From contig JBBDRW010000188.1 of the NCBI GenBank assembly GCA_040905265.1, positions 1 to 14,165 on the forward strand: a stretch of DNA of 14,165 nucleotides. The letters are read 5' to 3'. Of the stretch, positions 1 through 6,883 are shown in pieces. The notes below the pieces were generated by a model. It ran no database searches. It was given only the letters and a program-made list of their open reading frames with translations, and had not been told where the DNA came from. The position numbers were made by a program, and so were the translations under genes. The stretch comes from JBBDRW01 sp040905265 (GTDB lineage: Bacteria; Bacteroidota; Rhodothermia; Balneolales; Balneolaceae). Positions within the stretch are counted from its first letter, which is position 1. Each line of letters begins with the position of its first letter.

Positions 1-1929
1 CACCATTTCCATCTGAAAACAGACGGGAAGCCGGCTGTAGAACAGACGTTCAATCTCTTGACGGCTCCCGTGGATACCCTTCCGGAGGGGATCAGGACAG
101 ATACACTTCTTATGGATGAAATTCTCATCCGATCTACGCGAATTGCGGAACCTGCACGATATCAGCCGGTTGAGGTTCAGTTTATCGACTCGCTCCAACT
201 CTCCCTCTACCGTTCTGCGTCTGTCTCGGCTCTTCTCTCCCGATACAGCAGCCTTTTTATCAAAGACAACGGGCCGGGAGGCCTTGCAACTGTGTCTCAA
301 CGGGGCCTCTCTTCAAGCCAGACGATGGTTCTATGGGAGGGGTTCCCTCTGAACAGCCTCTCCCTCGGCCTGGCAGATCTCTCAACGATCCCCTCCGGTC
401 TGTTTACAAGCGTGGAGGTCAGCCCCGGCACTCCCAGCAGCTCCTTTGGCGGCGGGAGCCTTGGAGGGACGGTCTATCTCTCATCGGATGAAAGCGGTAG
501 GGAGAATCGGTTTGGATTGGGGCAGTCTGTAGGGGCTTTCGGGAAATGGAGCAGCCGGGTCCAGGCTGATTGGGAAGAGGGCAGGTGGTCAGTGTTTCTG
601 CGTGGGATTTATCAGGAGGCACAAAATGATTTTAGCTATTGGAATCGTGCCAGGAATCGTGAAGAAAAAAGGGTACACAATGCGGGTCGTGCCGGAAACC
701 TGCTTGGAAGCATCCGTTACCAATTGCCACTTACCCGCTTTTATTCATCCTTTTGGCTCTATGATAATCTTGATGATATTCCGGGCAGTATTCTCGCCGG
801 GAACCCACAGGCAGAACAGTATAACCGTGGTTGGAGGTGGGTAGGCGGAATGAAGACCGCCATACAAAACTGGCAGGCAGATATTAGCAGCTATCTGGAG
901 AGAGACTGGTTCGGATACGACGATCCGGCCATCGATACAAGGAGTCGGTTTTTGCGGACCCGATGGCTGGCAGATGTCGATCTTATCCGGCCGTCAGAAG
1001 ATCCGGTAGTATGGAAAGCAGGGGTTTCCGGCGGGATCGAGGGGATAGATACCAATAATTATACCAGCCGCCCGCATCGCCACTCCGGGTCGATTCGATT
1101 GAACCCGGATATCCGGATAGCGGATCAACGGCTTCGCTTGTCTCCGGCCATCAGGGGGGACGCCTACAGTGATTTCGGATTTGTTGTCAGTCCTTCACTG
1201 GGTATGAACTGGGAGGCTGTGGAGAATCTCATACACCTGAGAGGCCTGCTGAGCCGGGATTTCAACCCTCCTTCGTTTAATGACCTCTACTGGGTTCCCG
1301 GGGGAAACCAGGATCTGAAGCCGGAAAGAAGTTTCAGGACGGAGGCAGGGACACATCTTCTGCCCGGTCTGAATTGGATAGAGGCGATCCGGTTTACGGG
1401 GTATCGGATCTGGCTGGAAAATGGCATCTATTGGACTCCGGGAGAGCAAGGAGTCTGGAGTCCCTATAATGTGCAGTATGTGGATGCCTATGGAGCCGAG
1501 GCTTCCCTGGATCTGATGTGGCAGGCAGGCCCGGTTGCTTTTGAATGGAATCTCTCTGCTGAATGGCGCAGATCTCAGATCGCATCCGCACGATTTGCCG
1601 GAGATCAAGCTGTCGGAAACCAGATGCGGTACGTGCCGGAGTGGAGTTTCCGAAATAATCTGATGGCTGCTACAAATTGGTTATCCCTCTTACTCAGTCA
1701 CCGGTGGACAGACAGGCGCTACATTACACTGGATCAACAGTCAAGTTTAGATCCGTACCAGGTTGTTGACGTAACGACTCTCTGGACTCCCTCATTACTG
1801 GGAGTTCAATGGACATTTCGCGGCACCCTCCACAATCTGTTCGACGAACAGTTTGAAATTATACAGTGGTACCCGCTGCCAGGCCGGTATCTGGAAGTAT
1901 CTGTCGGCATTAATTTGACGGATCAGTAA
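1..1929 (+). CDS. TonB-dependent outer-membrane receptor, BtuB-like, 5'-truncated by window edge
   Basis: Outer-membrane beta-barrel receptor that takes up a scarce ligand using TonB energy. The reading frame is open from base 1 (19 more codons before the TTG at 58), so the gene starts outside the window and no signal peptide is visible; the TTG should not be taken as the start. About 642 residues are present. Early residues up to about 40 may be the tail of an N-terminal carboxypeptidase-regulatory-like domain. The plug follows, with SQRGLSSSQTMVLWEG, IPSGLFTSVEV and FGGGSLGGTVYL, which are the usual plug landmarks. The rest is alternating aromatic-rich strand sequence typical of a barrel, closing with NLFDEQFE and a YPLPGR strand near the C-terminus, as in BtuB-type receptors. 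It lies 52 nt upstream of a beta-propeller lipoprotein, a pairing known from BtuB-BtuG of Bacteroides. TonB receptor is secure; the corrinoid substrate is inferred from the neighbour. Confidence 0.9.
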   Translation, partial: HHFHLKTDGKPAVEQTFNLLTAPVDTLPEGIRTDTLLMDEILIRSTRIAEPARYQPVEVQFIDSLQLSLYRSASVSALLSRYSSLFIKDNGPGGLATVSQRGLSSSQTMVLWEGFPLNSLSLGLADLSTIPSGLFTSVEVSPGTPSSSFGGGSLGGTVYLSSDESGRENRFGLGQSVGAFGKWSSRVQADWEEGRWSVFLRGIYQEAQNDFSYWNRARNREEKRVHNAGRAGNLLGSIRYQLPLTRFYSSFWLYDNLDDIPGSILAGNPQAEQYNRGWRWVGGMKTAIQNWQADISSYLERDWFGYDDPAIDTRSRFLRTRWLADVDLIRPSEDPVVWKAGVSGGIEGIDTNNYTSRPHRHSGSIRLNPDIRIADQRLRLSPAIRGDAYSDFGFVVSPSLGMNWEAVENLIHLRGLLSRDFNPPSFNDLYWVPGGNQDLKPERSFRTEAGTHLLPGLNWIEAIRFTGYRIWLENGIYWTPGEQGVWSPYNVQYVDAYGAEASLDLMWQAGPVAFEWNLSAEWRRSQIASARFAGDQAVGNQMRYVPEWSFRNNLMAATNWLSLLLSHRWTDRRYITLDQQSSLDPYQVVDVTTLWTPSLLGVQWTFRGTLHNLFDEQFEIIQWYPLPGRYLEVSVGINLTDQ

Positions 1930-1981
1930 GGGAGTGGGCAATTCAATCATACACAAATAATCATATCAACCAATAAGTATC

Positions 1982-3088
1982 ATGAATACATATATATCTT
2001 CCAATAGAACCGTTCGCCTCTTCACTCTTCTGATACTCTTTTGTGTCAGTTTCTCAGCCTGCAGTGATAACCCTGCTTCTGACTCTGAGCCCTTTGAACT
2101 GGTTAATGTTCTGGTTGTGAATGAAGGAAACTGGTCAGATGGTAATGGTGAGATTACCAGTTATAACCCGGAGAGTCAGCAGGCTTTTCAGAACCGGTTT
2201 GAGCAGGTGAACCAGCGTCCTCTGGCCGGCATCATTCAGTCTGCCACTTTTTATGAAAACCGGTTATTCCTTGTAACCAATAACAGCGATAAACTTGAAA
2301 TTGCTGATGCAGCCTCTCTGGAGAGTATCGCTACGTTGTACTTCGATGGAGAGGATGAAATTGCGATGACACCCTCCTCGTTTATTCCGGTCAGTGAAAC
2401 CAAAGGGTATATGACCGGCCTTTATAGCAATAAAGCGGTTGTCGTCGATCTGGAAAACTATACCGTGGGTGAAACAGAGATCCCTGTCGGCAGTAACCCG
2501 AGAGATGCAGAGGTCATTGGCACGCATCTCTTTATTGCAAATGGAGGGTTCGGCAATGACAAGACGCTGACCGTTATCAATACAGTCACGGATGAGGCAG
2601 AGAGTACAATCGAGGTTGGTTCCGGGCCGATTCGTCTTATATCTGATCAGATTGGCCGGCTATGGGTCGTCTCGAATGGATATCAGGCCTATGATGAAGA
2701 CTGGAACCGGGATCCTGAGAATGATCTTCCAGGCCGGGTGGATGTTGTGGATGGTGCGACTGCCCAGGTGATCCAGACGATCGAGACGGGTGGATCACCT
2801 CTATCGATTGCGCTTCATGAAGCTGCCGGTGTTGCATGGGTCGTGAATACTGATGCCGTTCAGGAAATTGATATGAACAGCTACGAAGTGACCGATACAG
2901 CACTCATTCCCAGAAGGTTTAACGGTATCGGGTTTTCCAATGTCGAGAACCTCTTCTACCTGGCAGACAGCCGGGGTTATACAGATCCCGGCCAGGCGAT
3001 CTTCTATAACCTGGAAGGTGCTGCGGTCGATTCTTTTCCGGCGGGAATTGCACCCAGAGAATTTCTTTTCCAGGTCGAACTGAATTGA
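1982..3088 (+). CDS. BtuG/YncE-like beta-propeller surface lipoprotein
   Basis: A 368-aa lipoprotein with a hydrophobic signal (about residues 11-24) ending in the lipobox FSAC, so Cys27 is the predicted lipidation site. The mature part shows the repeated blades of a YncE/DUF5074-type beta-propeller: VLVVNEGNW at the start, then units such as VVVDLENYTVGETEIPVG, LTVINTVTDEAESTIEVG and RVDVVDGATAQVIQTIETG, each a strand-rich repeat of roughly 40-45 residues. In Bacteroides, BtuG lipoproteins of this architecture cap BtuB and bind cobalamin on the cell surface. Here the gene follows a BtuB-like receptor by 52 nt on the same strand, so the same lid role is the natural inference. Ligand residues cannot be confirmed by eye. 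Start ATG 1982 puts the signal peptide right at the N-terminus. No clear Shine-Dalgarno is seen, which is common in this phylum. Confidence 0.85.
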   Translation: MNTYISSNRTVRLFTLLILFCVSFSACSDNPASDSEPFELVNVLVVNEGNWSDGNGEITSYNPESQQAFQNRFEQVNQRPLAGIIQSATFYENRLFLVTNNSDKLEIADAASLESIATLYFDGEDEIAMTPSSFIPVSETKGYMTGLYSNKAVVVDLENYTVGETEIPVGSNPRDAEVIGTHLFIANGGFGNDKTLTVINTVTDEAESTIEVGSGPIRLISDQIGRLWVVSNGYQAYDEDWNRDPENDLPGRVDVVDGATAQVIQTIETGGSPLSIALHEAAGVAWVVNTDAVQEIDMNSYEVTDTALIPRRFNGIGFSNVENLFYLADSRGYTDPGQAIFYNLEGAAVDSFPAGIAPREFLFQVELN

Positions 3089-3137
3089 TATTTCATGAAT
3101 TCTGGTAACGAGTTATTTATCCTGAATCCCGGATGCT

Positions 3138-3154
3138 CCAAACCAAACCAAACC
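3138..3154. repeat. Pentanucleotide tandem repeat (CCAAA)x3 in an intergenic leader
   Basis: CCAAACCAAACCAAACC forms three and a half perfect pentamer units, 24 bases before the likely ATG of the DUF6580-like gene and inside the spacer after the lipoprotein gene. It might be a short slippage-prone tract in the 5' leader, but three copies can occur by chance and no promoter element is seen around it. Confidence 0.5.
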
Positions 3155-3177
3155 AAACCATAACAGATAGGTCAATT

Positions 3178-3747
3178 ATGAAAAACCCGAAAAAGATTCT
3201 CTTTTTTCTGATCACAGGATTTATTCTGACAGCAGCCCTGACCCGCCTCTTTCCCCATCCACCCAATTTCACGCCCGTTATCGCGATTGCCTTGATTGCC
3301 GGCACCTATTTCAGCCGCACGGCGTGGGCATGGGCGGTACCACTGTTCGTAATGCTGGTCAGTGACCTAGGGTTATGGTGGCTGTACGGGTACGATTTTT
3401 TCAACACGATGCGCCTGGTGATCTATCTGAGCCTGATCGCGATTGTCGCCATAGGAATACCGGTTGGACGGCAGATCCGAGCTACGCGGGTGGCCGGCGG
3501 GTCACTGGCGGGGGCTCTTCTCTTTTTTATCGTCACCAATTTTACTGTCTGGCTTGGCGGAACGCTCTACCCGATGACTTTGGAAGGTCTTATAGCCTGC
3601 TATACAGCCGCAATCCCGTATTTTCGAAACACACTCTTCTCCACGCTTCTCTATGCGGGTTTGATGTATGGTGTGATTGAGTGGGCCAAAATACGCTGGA
3701 ACCTGCCTGCCAGAATCGAACGCCAGAGTCTGTACACGCATGTGTAG
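3178..3747 (+). CDS. DUF6580-like membrane protein, putative ECF-type substrate-binding (S) component
   Basis: A 189-aa integral membrane protein with about five to six hydrophobic segments (roughly residues 7-23, 33-45, 50-70, 78-97, 107-128 and 150-170). Family landmarks I recognise are TRLFPHPPNFTPVIAIAL after the first segment, VPLFVMLVSDLGL, and the pair NFTVWLGGTLYP / GLIACYTAAIPYFRNTL towards the end. These resemble DUF6580, a group annotated as ECF-transporter S-component-like. ATG 3178 is preferred over the in-frame ATG 3133: it has a short AGG-containing stretch upstream and places the hydrophobic segment directly after a basic N-terminus. It has a single cysteine, Cys141. Following a BtuB/BtuG-like pair, it could be the inner-membrane step for the same ligand, in the way the solitary S-component BtuM handles cobalamin. 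That function is inferred. No ATPase or EcfT partner lies in the window. Confidence 0.75.
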   Translation: MKNPKKILFFLITGFILTAALTRLFPHPPNFTPVIAIALIAGTYFSRTAWAWAVPLFVMLVSDLGLWWLYGYDFFNTMRLVIYLSLIAIVAIGIPVGRQIRATRVAGGSLAGALLFFIVTNFTVWLGGTLYPMTLEGLIACYTAAIPYFRNTLFSTLLYAGLMYGVIEWAKIRWNLPARIERQSLYTHV

Positions 3748-3970
3748 GGGGAAGTACAGATCTTCGGTTAATTCGTCTGGCAGAGAAGTTGAGGAGATAT
3801 CTGAAGCTGAGGAAGGACCGGGCCGGAGCAGAAATGGCGAGCTGTATCGCCGCCTGGCAGAGGGGAGAGACTATACAACGGACTCTCAGGGGAGAGTGGT
3901 TATGACGTCCCGCTATCTGCTTGAGAGAGGATATTGTTGCGGAAACGGTTGCCAGAACTGCCCTTATTGA
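3740..3970 (+). CDS. Small Cys-rich protein, DUF5522-like
   Basis: A 76-aa protein with ATG at 3740 overlapping the stop of the preceding gene by 8 bp (ATGTGTAG), which implies translational coupling. The N-terminal half is charged and low in recognisable structure. The C-terminal half carries EGRDYTTDSQGRVVMTSRY followed by LERGYCCGNGCQNCPY at the very end, with cysteines at 66, 67, 71 and 74. This matches the DUF5522 pattern (a Y-CCG-x-GC-xx-CPY tail after a G-x-DYY...F-T-x-Y/H stretch). The four clustered cysteines suggest metal binding, but no function is established that I know of. An in-frame TTG at 3677 would give 97 aa but would overlap the upstream gene much more. The overlap ties it to the DUF6580-like gene; whether it shares a pathway with the receptor is inference. 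Confidence 0.75.
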   Translation: MCRGKYRSSVNSSGREVEEISEAEEGPGRSRNGELYRRLAEGRDYTTDSQGRVVMTSRYLLERGYCCGNGCQNCPY

Positions 3971-3978
3971 TGAGACTA

Positions 3979-4021
3979 GTGTCGTGTCAACTTACCCCAC
4001 ATCGCATGGTTGACACGACAC
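3979..4021. repeat. Perfect 13-bp inverted repeat, 17-nt loop
   Basis: GTGTCGTGTCAAC at 3979-3991 is matched exactly by its reverse complement GTTGACACGACAC at 4009-4021. It lies 8 nt after the DUF5522-like stop and 54 nt before the MFS start. In RNA it would make a stable hairpin, but no T-run follows, so it is not a canonical intrinsic terminator. It may be a factor-dependent terminator or RNA-processing hairpin, an operator for a dimeric regulator, or the residue of a small transposable element with both termini preserved. I found no flanking target duplication. Confidence 0.7.
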
Positions 4022-4075
4022 CAGGTTCATCCCTGTTTTCGATTTTCGTACCTTTCTGCCTGACCCAACGACTTG

Positions 4076-5254
4076 ATGACGGCAACCCGGAAGCGAAATA
4101 TTATTCTGATCATTGCGATTGCATTGATCGCAGTGAACCTGCGGCCATCCATTACGGGTGTGGGCCCCCTGATCTCTGAAATCCGGATCGATACCGGGCT
4201 CTCCAATTCGATGCTTGGAATGCTCACGACGCTCCCGATTCTGGCATTCGGCCTCTGTTCTCTGTTGGCCCCTGTGTTAACCCGGCGAATCGGAACCGGG
4301 CATACCATAGCCGTCGCCCTGTCGCTGCTCACTACGGGAATTCTGATCCGAATATACCCTACATTTACTGCTCTCTTTCTCGGAACAGCTGTTTTGGGAG
4401 TGGGGATTGCTCTTGGAAATGTACTGTTGCCCGGTATTGCAAAATCCAGGTTTCCGAAGAGATTCGGCCTTGTTACCGGAATATATGCTGCAATGCTGGG
4501 CCTGGGTGCATCTGCGGCTTCAGGAATCAGTGTCCCGCTATCGGAGGGGATGGGCCTTGGCTGGAGAGGAGCGTTGGGGGTCTGGGCAATTCTTTCATTT
4601 ATCGCATTGATCGTTTGGCTGCCTCAGACAAGAGGCAGCCGGCCGGTCGTAAACCGGTTGAACCTGATCCAGTCCCTTACATCGTTGGGACGATCACCTC
4701 TGGCCTGGCATGTCGCTATTTTTATGGGACTGCAATCCATTACATTTTATGTGATGGTTGCCTGGCTTCCGGAGGTCCTGATCGAGCGCGGGATGAGTCC
4801 CGTTCGGGCGGGGTGGATGCTCTCATTGACTCAAATTGTCGGGATGACAGCTACTTTTTTTACGCCTGCCTGGGCTGATCGTCTGGAAAATCAGAAGGTG
4901 CCTGTCTTGATTACCCAGTTTATGGAGTTGGTTTCTGTATTCGGACTTATGGTTCCCGCGACATCCACCGGTGTAGTCATGCTTCTTGTCTGCTTTCTCG
5001 GGTTTGGGCTGGGTGGAAGTTTTGGATTGGCACTGCTCTTTATCGGGGTTCGTGCAAAAGATGATGAAACAGCCAATGAGCTTTCCGGAATGTCACAGGC
5101 AGTCGGATATACACTGGCAGCAGGGGCTCCCGCTCTTTTCGGAGCACTCCGGGACTGGTTTGATAACTGGACAGTACCTCTTGTCTTTCTTGTCCTTGTG
5201 ATCCTTGTTAAGACATGGTCCGGCTGGAAATCCGGTGAGAACCGGGTACTGTAG
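4076..5254 (+). CDS. MFS transporter, CynX/NimT (COG2807) type
   Basis: A 392-aa inner-membrane transporter of the major facilitator superfamily with about 12 hydrophobic segments. The signature near the N-terminus, AVNLRPSITGVGPLI followed by GLSNSMLGMLTTLPILAFGL, is characteristic of the CynX/NimT/YycB group (cyanate transporter, 2-nitroimidazole transporter and unassigned relatives). The loop after the second segment holds PVLTRRIG, the usual MFS basic-loop position. Substrate cannot be read from sequence: only a few family members have assigned substrates, and no cynS-like or other diagnostic gene is adjacent. ATG 4076 is used; the TTG immediately before it is not needed, and a stop at 4061 prevents any longer start. 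The inverted repeat at 3979-4021 and a 105-nt gap separate it from the upstream genes, so it may be its own transcription unit. Confidence 0.85.
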   Translation: MTATRKRNIILIIAIALIAVNLRPSITGVGPLISEIRIDTGLSNSMLGMLTTLPILAFGLCSLLAPVLTRRIGTGHTIAVALSLLTTGILIRIYPTFTALFLGTAVLGVGIALGNVLLPGIAKSRFPKRFGLVTGIYAAMLGLGASAASGISVPLSEGMGLGWRGALGVWAILSFIALIVWLPQTRGSRPVVNRLNLIQSLTSLGRSPLAWHVAIFMGLQSITFYVMVAWLPEVLIERGMSPVRAGWMLSLTQIVGMTATFFTPAWADRLENQKVPVLITQFMELVSVFGLMVPATSTGVVMLLVCFLGFGLGGSFGLALLFIGVRAKDDETANELSGMSQAVGYTLAAGAPALFGALRDWFDNWTVPLVFLVLVILVKTWSGWKSGENRVL

Positions 5255-5295
5255 TTATCAAAAGATCCACAATCTGTAAAGGGCTTTTTTAACTG

Positions 5296-5367
5296 AGCGG
5301 GAAACCGGATTCGAACCGGCGACCCTCACCTTGGCAAGGTGATGCTCTACCACTGAGCTATTCCCGC
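5296..5367 (-). tRNA. tRNA-Gly(GCC)
   Basis: On the minus strand the 72-nt sequence folds as a complete cloverleaf. The acceptor is GCGGGAA/UUCCCGC (7 bp), the D stem GCUC/GAGC, the anticodon stem UCACC/GGUGA with loop UUGCCAA (anticodon GCC, Gly), the variable loop 5 nt, and the T arm GCCGG-UUCGAAU-CCGGU. The discriminator base is U and CCA is not encoded, so CCA must be added post-transcriptionally. It lies between the converging MFS gene and purA and has its own promoter upstream. Confidence 0.97.
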
Positions 5368-5409
5368 TTATGGATTCTATCCCGGCCTGGCCGGAAAGTA
5401 GAACAGATC

Positions 5410-5441
5410 CAAATATAACGCCATCTCTCCCTGACTTTCAA
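5410..5441 (-). promoter_or_regulatory. Bacteroidota-type promoter for tRNA-Gly
   Basis: Reading the minus strand, TTGAAA (5441-5436) is followed, 21 nt after its TTG, by TATATTTG (5417-5410). This fits the Bacteroidota consensus of a TTTG-like -33 element and TAnnTTTG at -7 with 19-21 nt spacing. Transcription would start about 35-40 nt before the tRNA. A short GC-rich palindrome, CCGGCC-T-GGCCGG (5382-5394), lies in the leader and could aid 5' processing. The placement between the purA stop and the tRNA argues that the tRNA is transcribed independently of purA. Confidence 0.6.
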
Positions 5442-5495
5442 TCTTTTTTTCCTTAATTCGAGAAAGGTACAAGGGAGCAGAGACAGGCGAATGGT

Positions 5496-6770
5496 TTACA
5501 ACAGTATCGTTTCACTCCGTTTGGGCCCGGTAGAGATAATGCTGAACGATACCCCAATCGTCTCCTCAATAAACCGGATGTATGTTTGTGCTTCTTCCGG
5601 GAGTGTGTCAAAACTCTCAGTATGGCGTGTAGACTGGTCCCAGCCTTTGAATGACCTGTATACAGGTTTGACACGGTCAAGCAGATCCGGGTCCGGTGGA
5701 AACGTCTTGGTTCGTTCTCCGTCGATCTCATATTCGGTACAGACCTTGATGGTCTCAAACGCATCCATGACATCCAGTTTTGTCAACGCAAGTTCAGACA
5801 TTCCATTCAGCCGGACAGCATATTTCAAAGCAACCAGGTCGAGCCAGCCGCATCTCCTGGGGCGGCCGGTTGTCGCTCCGAACTCCTGCCCCTCTTTACG
5901 GAGACGTTCACCCGTCTCATCATGCAGCTCTGTCGGGAACGGTCCGTTGCCGACACGTGTACAATATGCTTTGGTAATCCCCATAACGTCCGTAATGGCA
6001 GAGGGTGGAATCCCGCTTCCGGTACAGGCTCCCCCGGCGGTAGGCGAGGAGGAGGTTACATACGGGTAAGTGCCGTGGTCCACATCCAGCAGGCTTCCCT
6101 GAGCTCCTTCGAGCAGGATATTTTTCTCATGCTCTACCGCATTGTGGAGCATGTCGGTCGTGTTGCAAATGTAGGGTGTGATCCGTTCGATACAGGGGCG
6201 AATTGCTTCCAGCATTTCAGCTGCATCGAGTGGTTCTTCATCGTAAACATGGATCAGTGCCTTATTGATATCGGCCAGATTCTGTTTCAGTTTCTCTTTC
6301 AACAGATCAGGTTTCAGCAGATCTCCCATCCGGATTCCAACACGTGAAACTTTGCTTACATAGGCAGGCCCGATGCCGCGGCCGGTTGTTCCGATCGCAT
6401 TACTGCCACGGCTCTTCTCTTTCACATTGTCGAGTACCTTGTGGTAGGGAAGAATGACATGAGCGGATTCACTGATGAAGAGGCGTCCACTCAATGAGAT
6501 ATTCATCTCTTCAATATTGGCAATCTCTTCAAGAAGGGCAGAAGGGTCGGCAACCACCCCATTTCCAATTACACAGCGGGCGTCTCCATTGAAAATTCCG
6601 GATGGTATGAGATGGAGGACTACCGTTTTATCGTCAAACTTCAGCGTGTGTCCTGCATTTGCCCCTCCCTGATACCGGACGACAAATCCAGTCGATTTGC
6701 TCAGGATATCGACAATTTTTCCTTTTCCTTCATCGCCCCACTGGGCGCCAATTACGATTCGTACAGCCAT
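5496..6770 (-). CDS. purA: Adenylosuccinate synthetase
   Basis: Converts IMP and aspartate, with GTP, to adenylosuccinate, the first committed step from IMP to AMP in the cytoplasm. The 424-aa protein is full length. The N-terminal GTP-binding loop GAQWGDEGKGK covers residues 8-18, with catalytic Asp13, and GGANAGHTL places catalytic His41 at exactly the E. coli numbers. IGTTGRGIGPAY is at 126-137, and the C-terminus ends with the family tail STGPKRSETILL. Start ATG 6770 gives the canonical MAVRIVIGAQWG beginning. A terminator-like hairpin ends 13 nt before the ATG, so either a weak read-through or an attenuated leader controls it. The first spacer gene upstream is a STAS protein; downstream is tRNA-Gly with its own promoter. 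Nothing in the protein looks unusual. Confidence 0.98.
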   Translation of the reverse strand: MAVRIVIGAQWGDEGKGKIVDILSKSTGFVVRYQGGANAGHTLKFDDKTVVLHLIPSGIFNGDARCVIGNGVVADPSALLEEIANIEEMNISLSGRLFISESAHVILPYHKVLDNVKEKSRGSNAIGTTGRGIGPAYVSKVSRVGIRMGDLLKPDLLKEKLKQNLADINKALIHVYDEEPLDAAEMLEAIRPCIERITPYICNTTDMLHNAVEHEKNILLEGAQGSLLDVDHGTYPYVTSSSPTAGGACTGSGIPPSAITDVMGITKAYCTRVGNGPFPTELHDETGERLRKEGQEFGATTGRPRRCGWLDLVALKYAVRLNGMSELALTKLDVMDAFETIKVCTEYEIDGERTKTFPPDPDLLDRVKPVYRSFKGWDQSTRHTESFDTLPEEAQTYIRFIEETIGVSFSIISTGPKRSETILL

Positions 6771-6781
6771 AGAGTATTCAC

Positions 6782-6810
6782 AAAAAAAGAGGTGGGTGCC
6801 ACCTCTTTTT
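6782..6810 (-). terminator. Intrinsic terminator or attenuator directly before purA
   Basis: AAAAAGAGGTGG (6784-6795) pairs perfectly with CCACCTCTTTTT (6799-6810) around a 3-nt loop: a 12-bp stem. On the minus strand the stem is followed by a run of seven T (6788-6782), the classic Rho-independent form; on the plus strand the T-run is five. It sits 114 nt beyond the STAS stop but only 13 nt ahead of the purA ATG. It therefore either ends the secD-secF-STAS transcript or acts inside the purA leader. Confidence 0.8.
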
Positions 6811-6836
6811 ACGATTGTTTTGCCCCCGTTATCATA

Positions 6837-6860
6837 CGGCCGGCCTGTAAAAACCGGCCG
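6837..6860. repeat. GC-rich hairpin between STAS gene and purA
   Basis: CGGCCGG (6837-6843) and CCGGCCG (6854-6860) form a perfect 7-bp stem with a 10-nt loop. The left side also contains the 8-bp palindrome GGCCGGCC. No T-run follows in either direction. It stands 23 nt after the STAS stop on the minus strand and could protect the 3' end of that message, or be part of a larger purA leader fold together with the terminator hairpin. Confidence 0.6.
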
Positions 6861-6883
6861 CGGACAATCCGGAAGCGATAGGT

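Noticed and set aside
1195..1608. Minus-strand open frame of 137 codons inside the receptor gene
   Set aside because: It is antisense to the barrel-coding part of the TonB receptor, with no family features.
1930..1981. Riboswitch or strong promoter before the lipoprotein gene
   Set aside because: The spacer is only 52 nt, has no stable fold that I can see and no TAnnTTTG element; any cobalamin riboswitch would lie upstream of the window.
3133..3177. Upstream in-frame ATG for the DUF6580-like protein
   Set aside because: It would translate the pentamer repeat into a polar extension ahead of the first membrane segment; ATG 3178 is better placed.
5255..5295. Terminator for the MFS gene (AAAGGGCTTTTTT)
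   Set aside because: The possible stem is only four base pairs, too weak to call.
5491..6069. Long plus-strand open frame of 192 codons opposite purA
   Set aside because: It lies wholly antisense to the well-conserved purA and shows no recognisable domain or membrane pattern; it is a shadow of the coding strand.
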